NCBI RefSeq assembly: GCF_015706575.1
Contig: NW_024037055.1
Location: 14,670,262 to 14,734,261 of the forward strand
Length of the DNA: 64,000 bases
Direction of reading: 5' to 3'
Source: Patiria miniata
Taxonomy: Eukaryota; Echinodermata; Asteroidea; Valvatida; Asterinidae
Below are positions 1 through 9,800 of this stretch, piece by piece. The notes under the pieces are model-generated. The model saw only the letters and a list, made by a program, of their open reading frames with translations, did no database searches and was not told where the DNA came from. Made by a program: the position numbers and the translations under genes. The first letter of the stretch is position 1. Each line of letters begins with the position of its first letter.

Positions 1-586
1 TAGGACTAATCCTGTAAGGGTATTTTCACTGTTTTTTTAATGACCCTGGCCACTGAGGATTATCATTGGTTATAGATGGGTCTATCTCCATGGGTAAACA
101 AAGGACTCTCTTAAGGGTGTTTTCACGGACCCCTAATCTGGCTTAATATGTTGAAAAATCCGTGAAAGTTTAGTTAACTGTAATTTCAAGGGAAAATGGC
201 TCTTTAATGAATTTTTAAGGGATGAAGATAGCGGCCTTATATTCAGGTTTTTGAACCAGGTTTTCTGATCTCTCTTATCGCAAGATGTATCTCCTTATGG
301 CAGTTTTGCACCAAATGAATGACTTCCACCAGCAGGGAACAATTAGTATCGCTTGACTTAACGACTTGTTTGACTTGCCTGAATCATCCTTAGTGGTCTA
401 AATGCACCTACATTTTTCATGAATTAAATATCAAACTTACTACATGTATTCGTTTTCAAAACCATGTTTTCTTTCTTAGATTAATACTGAAATTGATGCA
501 CAAACAACAGAAATCATGAATTTGTCGGTCTGTGTATAACTTGTATGGGGTTTCAAAATGCCTATATCCAGCAGGTGTAAGCAGTA
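1..586. other. AT-rich intronic sequence
   Basis: Presumably intron of the coiled-coil gene. I see no convincing exon, RNA or repeat boundary. Confidence 0.4.
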
Positions 587-1004
587 GGGCAATTCCACGG
601 TTACTCACATTACATTTTTGATGTACTTTTGAGTTTCCTTGGGCTGTAATTACCTTACTGAAAAGGTTTAATAACTGTTATCCCCATGGTAGATAGAGTA
701 GATCTAGACCTACCTAAGCACCAAAGATGACATTCAGAAAAACGTGTTATGTATGATAAACAAGACGCACAAAATCGGTTACTCACGTTACATTTTCATA
801 ACGTGAGTAACCGATTTTGTGCGTCTTGTTTATCATACATAACTCATTTTTCTGAATGCCATCTTTGGTGCTTAGGTAGGTCTAGGTCTACTCTATCTAC
901 CATGGGGATAACAGTTATTAGACCTTTTCAGTATTAAGTAATTACAGCCCAAGGAAACTCAAAAGAACATCAAAAATGTAATGTGAGTAACCGTGGAATT
1001 GCCC
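587..1004. mobile_element. 418-bp foldback (palindromic) element
   Basis: GGGCAATTCCACGGTTACTC at the left is mirrored by GAGTAACCGTGGAATTGCCC at the right. The complementarity continues almost without break to a centre near 797, where a second copy of the same motif, CGGTTACTCACGTTACATTT, faces its complement. The arms are about 205 bp with only scattered mismatches. A 62-codon ORF inside is a by-product of the palindrome. Confidence 0.85.
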
Positions 1005-1472
1005 AGTACCGTTTGGAGCTGGCTTCCTATGGTGTAACTGTGTGAATGCCTTAAGGGAATAACCAGATATAATGTTACACTGGGCTCAGTCAAAGATAAA
1101 CATCGAAAGCCTGGTATGAAAAGGGCCCAAGATTTTAAAAGGGATTCACCTCATGGACCCGACAAAAATCAAGCAAAAACCGACCCGAACCCAACCGACA
1201 ATTGTGTACATTTTTTTTTTTTTTTTTTTTTTTTGGTACTTTGTACAGCCCTGCGTATTACTTGGACGACTTTGTGATTCAGGTGTCGTCCTGGGCTTAA
1301 ATGTTCCTCGCTTTGTTCTTGCTTAATAATGTTTTCTATTCTGCTTGAATAAAGGTTGATATAACACGTATGCCATGTGAACAGGGGGGAGGGGGTTCTA
1401 AATAGTTGGCATTTGGTTGAATGGAATTAGTCCCAGTTAGGGTATAATGTAAATGTATCTTTTCTTTTGCAG
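1005..1472. other. intron with transposon fragment and poly-T run
   Basis: Positions 1110-1128 (GGTATGAAAAGGGCCC) match the terminus of the TIR element at 35526-36044, so a fragment of that family is present. A run of about 26 T occurs near 1209-1234. No gene is visible before the exon at 1473. Confidence 0.45.
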
Positions 1473-1536
1473 GGAATTGCTTGAAGGCAAACTGGCGAGC
1501 TTGACAGAGTTGTTTCACATGGGAAAGGATTTTTAC
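1473..1536 (+). CDS. coiled-coil gene, exon a
   Basis: The acceptor follows a T-rich tract ending tttgcag. The first base completes a codon from an unseen upstream exon. It encodes ELLEGKLASLTELFHMGKDFY and ends on a whole codon before gtgggt. The other two frames hit stops, so the phase is fixed. Confidence 0.62.
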
Positions 1537-4500
1537 GTGGGTATTTTTCTGTGATAGTTTCAACTTTGCATAAGTGTTTTACACTAGGTTCAGACCAAAT
1601 GAAAGTCTAGATTTGAAGTGCATCAAAAGTCCGATGTCTGAAACAATTAGGAGCGACTTGACGCGCTCGATGGCGAAAGATCGACTGTTGGAGTCGTTAG
1701 AACGACTCAGGAGCGACTTGGTTTCACACGTCGCTCTAGTCATGAGCCGAACTCAATGCAAATGTATGTAAATGTATGTAAATAAGTAGTGACCTTCAAA
1801 TATAAGGACTGCAGGGGATGTGCTTAACGCGCAACGCAGTGCTTATAATTGAAAAGTTTTCTTTTTGCAGATTTAATCCTTTCAAACACGAGATTTCGAT
1901 GTCGTGTTACAGAGCAAAAACTTACAATAAATGTACGTCCCACTGTCGCCCCAATACAACACAAGATACATTTTTTAAAGCGGAAAACCGAGACTTCCAG
2001 TATCCATGTTATACAGGCACGGCGCAGTCTTGAAATACAAATTGTTTGTCTATGGGCGTGACGTACAAGAGATAACCGGAGCGCACATGGCGTACGTGCG
2101 AGCTGTCTTCTTCAATACGCGCGCACTTCGTGCAGCACGCTCTCATCAGCATCGATGCATCGATTACGTATTCTACACGGCCAGGCGTTTGCGTAGTGAA
2201 GGAACGCGCATGCAGCCTATACATCGACGCTGCACAATGCAGGCTTGTTGCTAAGATCCCGCGTTTGTTGGTTTGTACACAATACTCCAATGTATTAAGT
2301 TTTCCTGTCTGAAACCAAAATTCTAATAAGGTCGACCTAGAGTCGCTCCTAATCTATTTGGTTCGGGGCGACTCTGGAACGCCTGTCTGAACGGGGGGTA
2401 ACATAGCCAACTTTTGATGTGAAATTTAATGTTAAAATAAACACCACAATTCATTCAAAGTTTGTACTTTTGCTCTATTTTCAAATGAAATGAAATGGAA
2501 TGTATGTTTATGTAAATGATTAGGCCGACATTTTTTTTTTCAACTGTATCGGAAGGAAGTAGACCGAAGTGGTGAGCAACTACCACTTTCAGATCAATTA
2601 CATTTCTCTTGAGGAAAACGTAAAGTAACTTAGTCTTCTCAATTTGCACCCAGGTTGATCAGTCATTGCAGGATGAAGTCAGTGTGGCAAAGAATGACAT
2701 GCAAAACCTCACCTCAAAAGGTACCTACACAGGGTGGATAAAAAAAAAAAAAAACGAAACCAAGATCTTATTGCTAATTGGAACAGAAGTAGGGCACATG
2801 TGAATCAAAGGGAGATATCCTCTGTTAGGGTTGAATCTCCTCTTTAAAATGACACCCTGATCATGTCATTACATTCACGGTTGACTGAGCAGTGACCAAT
2901 TTTATGAAAGGGTCTATTTTAATAGAGAATTGCGCCACTTTTCAATTGTGGTTTTTGTTGTGTCATTTAATGTCACATAGTGAAAGGCTATGGTTGCCAA
3001 TCAAGGCAGGTGGGGGAAAAAAGAGATTTTACCATGAAAAGTGACACAAGTCTCTAAATAGACCCTTTAAATAGGGTTTGCCTAATCGTGTTACTCATCA
3101 CATTCTGATTTCCTTGACAGTGCATCAGATCGACTCAGAGGCAGAGAGGCTAGTGGGCCTGTTTGAAGCCATGGAGATAGTTGCCAAGAAACACCAAGCC
3201 GAGATGGGTCTCCTTGAGATACCACTAGAGACCCAATATCGAGATTTGTAAGTTGCCTCTGCAGGCTTTTAAGCCCAGGTCACATATTTACGGTTGGAGC
3301 TATGAATATCCATGGTTTACCAAGAATCAATCGATCACGATGAACCGTCGAGGTTCGTGGAGAAATCAACTTTCTAAAAAGGCACTACGGTTTCAGGATA
3401 GATAGTCACGACGGTCTTACTGTTACTCTACGAATACACCACGGTTTGTCAAGAATATAGACGGATTGGTGAAGAATATCGACGGTATTTCTAGGAATAA
3501 TGACATTAACGCCACGGTTGTCTGCGATTGGGTCACGGATGACCAAGGTTCTCCTCTGAATAAAGCGTGGATATTCGTGGTACAACCTTGGCAGAACCCT
3601 ACCACATCCGGGCACATCGGTAGGAAATTCATAGCGAATTCATAGAGATTTCTACCACGAATGAGCTACGAATCCCCAAGAATATGCATGAATAGCCACG
3701 AATGCCACTACAAATAAGTACGGTTGTCCTACGGATGTCCCACGGTTGCACTACGGATTGATGTTCATGACGGTTCACCACGGAAGTTTGAAACAGTTTA
3801 AAACTTCTGTGGCCCCTCCACGAATACCCAAGGAAGATGACGGATAACCACAGATGTAATAAGGAGGAAAACGGAATTTTAAACCGTGGAGATCTCTAGC
3901 GTCAAACCGTGCATGTGTGACTTGGGTTTTACATACATTTTGAAAGTTGTAAACTTAGACTTGGGCCGTGTTTCAAGGCTATAAGCAAACACCCTTCACC
4001 AGCCTCATGGTAATCATACTTCAAAAGTTAGAAAGGACATTTTGCCTCGTGTTGCCCATAAGCAGCGATATTGTGATCATAAGCTCAGAGCCATGCAATT
4101 GACCCATCGCCGTCTGCCAGTTAGCCAGGCCCCTTAGACAACTCCATGGAGTTTTTGTACAGTAAGTTAGTCTCAGATTTTGCGCATTCCACGTCCATTT
4201 GTATATTATGTAATTGGACAATATTTCACCAGCTGCATTGACGCGATTCGACAGGGTGAGTAAAAAAAGCGGAACCCAAAGCCCAAAAATATATTTCATA
4301 TTTACAAAATATGTAGCACCAAACACAATAATGACTTGAAAGACAATTTCATAAGGTACTTTTAGATGAAAAAAATACTGAAATTGCTCAATCCATTCAA
4401 AGAATATCACCATTTAAACGCAATGACCCTAAAACCTGTTTCGTCCAAAAAAAAGCAGTTTATTGTGTATTCTGACTGTTTGGAACAACAAAGAAAATGA

Positions 4501-5104
4501 CACAGAATACTTGTTTCAACAACTGTCAACAACTGTAGTACACAATATCTTTATTAACAACCCTGTAGGCAAACAATATGATTTATAAAATCCACTCTTT
4601 TTTTTTAAAGACGGGCCTTCCAAAGGACTTTGTTGAAAGCTTTTAACGTTTTAAACTGAGGTTTTATCGCTGGTGATATTTAAAGATAAGTGTGACGACG
4701 ATTCTTGAAATCGCAATTTTGGACGAAAGAGCTTTTTAGGGTCATTGTGTTTGAATGCTGATATTCTTTGAACGGATTGAGCAATTTCAGTAATTTTTCA
4801 TCTAAAAGTAGCTAATGAATTAGGGGTTTGGGTTCCGCTATTTTTTACTCACCCTGTATCACGATAGGTTTAATTGGACTCACCACCAGGGTAATGGTGG
4901 TTGCATATAACCAAGTTACAATCATGGTTTTTGTCTATATGGCTTTTTGACACCCAGTTAGTTTCTCTTGTAGTTTATTTGAAAACCTCATTGACATTGG
5001 TTTGTTTCAGAGAAATGTTTGAGCGGGAAGTCAAGCTTGAAGAGCAAGAGCTTATCGACATGAAGAAAACGGAGAGACAGCTACTCGCCCAACTTGAGGA
5101 ATGA
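1473..5104 (+). CDS. 3' part of an unidentified coiled-coil protein gene
   Basis: Four exons join in phase: 1473-1536, 2654-2720, 3121-3247 and 5011-5104, ending in TGA at 5102. Each has an AG acceptor after a pyrimidine-rich tract and a GT donor (gtgggt, gtacct, gtaagt). Together they encode about 116 residues with no hydrophobic core or signal. The sequence is rich in E, K, Q and L with heptad-like spacing, and includes VAKNDMQNLTSKVHQIDSE, then IVAKKHQAEMGLLEIPLE, then a last helix ending RQLLAQLEE. This looks like the C-terminal coiled coil of a cytoskeletal, ciliary or trafficking protein, but I do not recognise the family and give no function. Upstream exons should lie left of the window. 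The three introns carry TIR elements, one of them starting 23 nt after a donor. The phase agreement over four exons makes a real gene likely; the identity is open. Confidence 0.72.
1580..2401. mobile_element. possible TIR DNA element with GTTCAGAC ends
   Basis: The left end reads GGTTCAGACCAAA and the right end, reverse-complemented, reads CGTTCAGACAGG. About 60 bp further in, both carry ATTAGGAGCGACT in mirrored orientation. The interior has CG-containing repeats such as GGAGCGACTTG. The ends are only partly matched, so the limits are approximate. It sits in the intron between exons a and b. Confidence 0.42.
2654..2720 (+). CDS. coiled-coil gene, exon b
   Basis: The exon lies between cccag and gtacct. 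It encodes VDQSLQDEVSVAKNDMQNLTSK plus one base, which pairs with the next exon to make a valine codon. Confidence 0.7.
2906..3070. mobile_element. short TIR element (MITE), about 165 bp
   Basis: AAAGGGTCTATTTTAATAG on the left is mirrored by CTAAATAGACCCTTT on the right. CCACTTTTCA and TGAAAAGTG are also inverted further in. It lies in the intron just before exon c. Confidence 0.6.
3121..3247 (+). CDS. coiled-coil gene, exon c
   Basis: The acceptor is ttgacag and the donor gtaagt. It encodes a charged helix, HQIDSEAERLVGLFEAMEI, followed by VAKKHQAEMGLLEIPLETQY. The last two bases (TT) combine with the A of the next exon to give a leucine codon. Confidence 0.75.
3270..3930. mobile_element. 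TIR element packed with ACGGTT/ACGAAT iterations
   Basis: The left end AGCCCAGGTCACATATTTAC is mirrored by the right end (reverse complement AACCCAAGTCACACATGCAC), each followed inward by GGTT. Between them, short motifs such as CCACGGTT, TACGGAT and ACGAATA recur dozens of times in both orientations. It begins 23 nt after the exon c donor. A non-autonomous DNA transposon is the likely origin. Confidence 0.7.
4249..4858. mobile_element. TIR element with long arms, about 610 bp
   Basis: CAGGGTGAGTAAAAAAAGCG at the left faces its complement at the right, where CGCTATTTTTTACTCACCCTG precedes 4855. A second matching stretch (TACTTTTAGATGAAAAA... and TTGCTCAATCC) is inverted between 4355-4440 and 4735-4810, so the arms extend well over 100 bp. 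No transposase is visible. Confidence 0.72.
5011..5104 (+). CDS. coiled-coil gene, last coding exon
   Basis: The acceptor is tttgtttcag. It encodes EMFEREVKLEEQELIDMKK and TERQLLAQLEE, then TGA. It is strongly charged and helical. Confidence 0.75.
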
Positions 5105-5379
5105 GGACACTATTTTTGACCTCTTGTGTGTCAGCACGTGCAATTTTACTGGATGCTTCTACCTGCCTTTTCAGTTTTCTTTTTAAGGTGAAACCTCACC
5201 TTTACATGTGTCTGAGATATTCTATAAATTTGGGTCCACGTTTTTTGCTTTTCCTGTTACATCTGACATCTCTGATTTTGTAATTCTGGAAGCACTCCTG
5301 ACCTCTAACTTCAGGATTGTTGGGGTAAACATATTCTTTCTCAAAGAGTGATTTTGTAAAACAAACAACCTATCCAACA

Positions 5380-5385
5380 AATAAA
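5380..5385 (+). promoter_or_regulatory. possible polyadenylation signal
   Basis: AATAAA lies 276 nt after the stop codon of the coiled-coil gene and just before the first satellite-like sequence. The position suits a short 3' UTR, but a hexamer alone in AT-rich DNA is weak evidence. Confidence 0.3.
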
Positions 5386-5397
5386 GATGAACAGGGG

Positions 5398-5567
5398 CAA
5401 AAACGTTAGTTTCTTTTTCGCAAAAAATGAATGATTTTTGCCCAAATCTTCAAAATTTGGTGTGAAAGGGTATTGATTGATGTTCCTCTTGCATCCAGAT
5501 GAATTTCTGCCTAGTTTTGAGAAAAAGTCAGTTTTGTGCCAAATTTGACTAAAAAATGTTAGGTTCA
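5398..5567 (-). repeat. single inverted satellite monomer
   Basis: Read on the - strand this is a diverged copy of the 322-bp satellite. It includes CATCTGGATGCAAGAGGAAC and AGATTTGGGCAAAAATCATT-like text. It faces the + oriented copies that begin near 5578, giving a head-to-head junction around 5568-5577. Confidence 0.8.
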
Positions 5568-5577
5568 ATCATCCATT

Positions 5578-6076
5578 ATGTTAACCTTACATTTTCAGTC
5601 AAAATTGGCCAAAAATTCATCTGGATGCAAAAGGAACATCAATCAATACTCTAACACGCACAATTTTGAAAATTTCGTCAAAAATCATCCATTTTTGGAG
5701 AAAAAGAAGTTAATTTCTGAGGGATTTTACCTTGAATTTTCGACGGAATTGCCCTTTAAATAGCACATCTGTCCAGAAATCGATTTGTAATGCGTTCTTG
5801 GGCCCCGATGGCATCGTTCTAGCATCTTTCAAGCAATTTCATTTTTTGGAGAAAAAAAATTGCAAAAAATGTTAACCTTTTATTTTTAGTCAAAATTGGC
5901 CCAAAATTGACTTTTCTCAAAACGAGGCAGAAATTTATTTGGATGCAAGAGGAACATCGATCAATACTCTAACATGCACAATTTTGAAGATTTGGGCAAA
6001 AATCATCAATTTTTGGAGAAAAAGAAATTAATATTTTTGAGAAATTTTACCTTAAATTTCGATTTTACCTTAATTT
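5578..6076 (+). repeat. diverged outer satellite monomers, left side
   Basis: One and a half to two + oriented monomers differ more from the consensus than those in the main array. The first lacks the GACTTTTCTCAAAAC segment. Both carry TGGATGC where the array has AGAAGC, a variant that recurs at the extreme right end near 32010-32040. Confidence 0.8.
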
Positions 6077-6846
6077 TCGATGGGATTTTGTTAAAATTAC
6101 CTAAATGTGGCAAAGTATTGGTTTGTTTTTTCGTGAACATTGTTCAGAAGAAATCAATGTAAAACAGTAAAATATTTCACAAGTTATGAAGAATACAATG
6201 AGAAAATGACACAAAGCTATTGAAAAGCAAATCAGCAAATATGGAAGTGCGTGAAGTTGTGTGGTGTAACATAGTATTTAAATTTTAATAACCTGTGTTA
6301 AATTTAATATTTCTGAATATGAAACAAAGTTTTAACAGTTCAATATCTTTATCTTGGTTTGTTCAGAGTTTGCAAAAATAAAATTACAAATGCAACACTT
6401 TATGATGTGTGACAATAAGTGATAATTTTGTTGTTTATTTAAGTGTGTAATAATAATCAAATTGAAATTCACACAAATTTAATTCAGCTATTATTCATGT
6501 TGCATAAATGCTCAACCCTTTTGCAGAACAGAACCTAGATGTGGGGAAATTTTCAAATCGTATTTAAACAATGCAAAAGAATGTTTCAAAACTATTTACA
6601 ACCGAATCCATTTCACGTACACAACCAATCTTGACTCAAAATCATCTGCATCTCTCTAAATATACACGTTAATATGGGAATAACTGTGCGGGGATGTGAA
6701 GTTACAAAGAATACAAATACATGTACCAGTAAGGTAAATAATCCCAATTTTCACTTTGTTGCAAGCCCAATGAAGTAAATGCACAGCATATAAGACCACA
6801 AACATAAAACATGCATGAACATGCATGACCAAGTTCCACCCTCCAG
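6077..6846 (+). repeat. flanking block, left copy
   Basis: About 770 bp of non-satellite DNA recurs at 32196-32951 in the same orientation with modest divergence. Shared text includes GGCAAAGTATTG, TTGAAAAGCAAATCAGCAAA and GTGCGTGAAGTTGTGTGGT. Both copies are preceded by the same diverged satellite type. The homology stops at TCCACCCTCCAG, where satellite resumes. I see no coding sequence in it. Confidence 0.85.
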
Positions 6847-9800
6847 GGGTTAGTTAACCTTACATTTTTAGTCAAAATTGGCCAAAAATTGACTTTTCTC
6901 AAAACAAGGCAGAAATTCATCTGGAAGCAAGAGGAACATTAATCAATACTCTAACATGCACAATTTTGAAGATTCGTGTAAAAATCATCCATTTTTGGAG
7001 AAAAAGAAATTGATCATTTTTGGAGTGATTTTACCTTAAATTTTCGACGGAATTTCCACTTTAATACCACATCTGTCCGGAAATCGATTTGGAATGCGTT
7101 CTAGGGCCCGTAAGGCATCTTTCTAGCAACTTTTAAGCAATTTTATTTTTTGACCAAAATTGAAAAAAATACAAGGGATTAGCCTTACATTTTTAGTCAA
7201 AATTTGCCAAAAATTGCCTTTTCTAAAAACAAGACATAAATTCATCTAGAAGCAAGAAGAACATCAATCAATACTCTAACAAGCACAAATTTGAAGATTT
7301 GGGCAAAAATCATCCATTTTTGGAGAAAAAGAAATTTAATTTTTCTGGGATTTTACCTTAAATTTTTGACGGAATTTTCCTTGTAATAGCACATCTGTCC
7401 AGAAATCGATTTGGAATGCGTTCTAGGGCCCTTAAGGCATCTTTCTAGCAACTTTCAAGCAATTTCATTTTTTGGCCAAAATTGAAAAAAAAGCAAGGGG
7501 TTAGCCTTACATTTTTAGTCAAAATTGGCCAAAAAAATGACTTTTCTCAAAACAAGACAGAAATTCATCTAGAAGCAAGAGGAACATCAATCAATACTCT
7601 AACATGCACAATTTTGAAGATTTGGGCAAATATCATCCATTTTTGGAGACAAAGAAATTTATTTTTTGAGCGATTTTACCTTAAATTTTCGACGGAATTT
7701 CCCCTTTAATAGCACATCTGTCAAGCAATCGATTTGGAATGCGTTCTAGGGCCCTTAAGGCATCTTTCTAGCAACTTTCAAGCAATCTCATTTTTTGGCC
7801 AAAATTGAAAAAATGCAAGAGGTTAGCCTTACATTTTTAGTCAAAATTGGCCAAAAATTGACTTTTCTCAAAACAAGACAGAAATTCATCTAGAAGCAAG
7901 AGGAACATCAATTAATACTCTAACATGCACAATTTTGAAGATTTGGGCAAAAATCATCCATTTCTGGAGAAAAAGAAATTTAATTTTTCTGCGATTTTAC
8001 CTTAAATTTTCGACGGAATTTTCCCTGTAATAGCACATCTGTCCAGAAATCGATTTGGAATGCGTTCTAGGGCCCATAAGGCATCTTTCTAGCAACTTTC
8101 AAGCAATTTCATTTTTGGGTCAAAATTGAAAAAATTCAAGGGATTAGCCTTACATTTTAAGTCAAAATTGGCCAAAAATTGACTTTTCTCAAAACAAGAC
8201 AGCAATTCATCTAGAAGCAAGAGGAACATCAATCAATACTCTAACATGCACAATTTTGAAGATTTGGGCAAAAATCATCCATTTTTCAAAAAAAAGAAAT
8301 TTATTTTTTGAGCGATTTTACCTTAAATTTTCGACGGAATTTCCCCTTTAATAGCACATCTGTCAAGCAATCGATTTGGAATGCGTTCTATGGCCCTTTA
8401 GGAATCTTTTTAGCAACTTTCAAGCAATTTCATTTTTTGGGCCAAAATTGAAAAATATGCAAGGGGTTAGCCTTACATTTTTAGTCAAAATTGGCCAAAA
8501 ATTGACTTTTCTCAAAACAAGACAGAAATTCATCTAGAAGCAAGAGGAACATCAATCAATACTCTTAACATGCACAATTTTGAAGATTTGGGCAAAAATC
8601 ATCCATTTTTGGAGAAAAAGAATTACATTTTTTGAGCGATTTTACCTTAAATTTTCGACGGAACTTCCTCTTTAATAGCACGTCTGTCCGGAAAACGATT
8701 TGCAATGCGTTCTAGGGCCCTTAAGGTATCTTTCTAGCAACTTTCAAGCAATTTCATTTTTTGGCCAAAATTGAAAAAAATGCAAGGCCTTACATTTTTA
8801 GTCAAAATTGGCCAAAAATTGACTTTTCTCAAAACAAGACAGAAATTCATCTAGAAGCAAGAGGAACATCAATCAATACTCTGACATGCACAATTTTGAA
8901 GATTTGGGCAAAAATCATCCATTTTTGGAGAAAAAGAATTACATTTTTTGAGCGATTTTACCTTAAATTTTCGACGGAACTTCCTCTTTAATAGCACGTC
9001 TGTCCTGAAAACGATTTGGAATGCGTTCTAGGGCCCATAAGGCATCTTTCTAGCAACTTTCAAGCAATTTCATTTTTTGGCCAAAATTGAAAAAAATGCA
9101 AGAGGTTAGCCTTACATTTTTAGTCAAAATTGGCCAAAAATTGACTTTTCTCAAAACAAGACAGAAATTCATCTAGAAGCAAGAGGAACATCAATCAATA
9201 CTCTAACATGCACAATTTTGAAGATTTGGGCAAAAATCATCCATTTTTGGAGAAAAAGAATTACATTTTTTGAGCGATTTTACCTTAAATTTTCGACGGA
9301 ACTTCCTCTTTAATAGCACGTCTGTCCTGAAAACGATTTGGAATGCGTTCTAGGGCCCATAAGGCATCTTTCTAGCAACTTTCAAGCAATTTCATTTTTT
9401 GGCCAAAATTGAAAAAAATGCAAGAGGTTAGCCTTACATTTTTAGTCAAAATTGGCCAAAAATTGACTTTTCTCAAAACAAGACAGAAATTCATCTAGAA
9501 GCAAGAGGAACATCAATCAATACTCAAACATGCACAATTTTGAAGATTTGGGCAAAAATCATCCATTTTTGGAGAAAAAGAATTACATTTTTTGAGCGAT
9601 TTTACCTTAAATTTTCGACGGAACTTCCTCTTTAATAGCACGTCTGTCAAGCAATCGATTTGGAATGCGTTCTAGGGCCCGTAAGGCATCTTTCTAGCAA
9701 CTTTCAAGCAATTTCATTTTTTGGCCAAAATTGAAAAAAATGCAAGGGGTTAGCCTTACATTTTTAGTCAAAATTGGCCAAAAATTGACTTTTCTCAAAA

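Noticed and set aside
480..527. Possible upstream exon of the coiled-coil gene (text INTEIDAQTTEIMNLS)
   Set aside because: The acceptor is good, but the only open frame ends in the wrong phase for the exon at 1473 and the donor gtctgt is poor.
749..937. 62-codon ORF
   Set aside because: It crosses the centre of the 418-bp palindrome and is explained by it.
4021..4413. 130-codon - strand ORF
   Set aside because: It overlaps the arm of the TIR element at 4249-4858, has no recognised domain and no splice partners.
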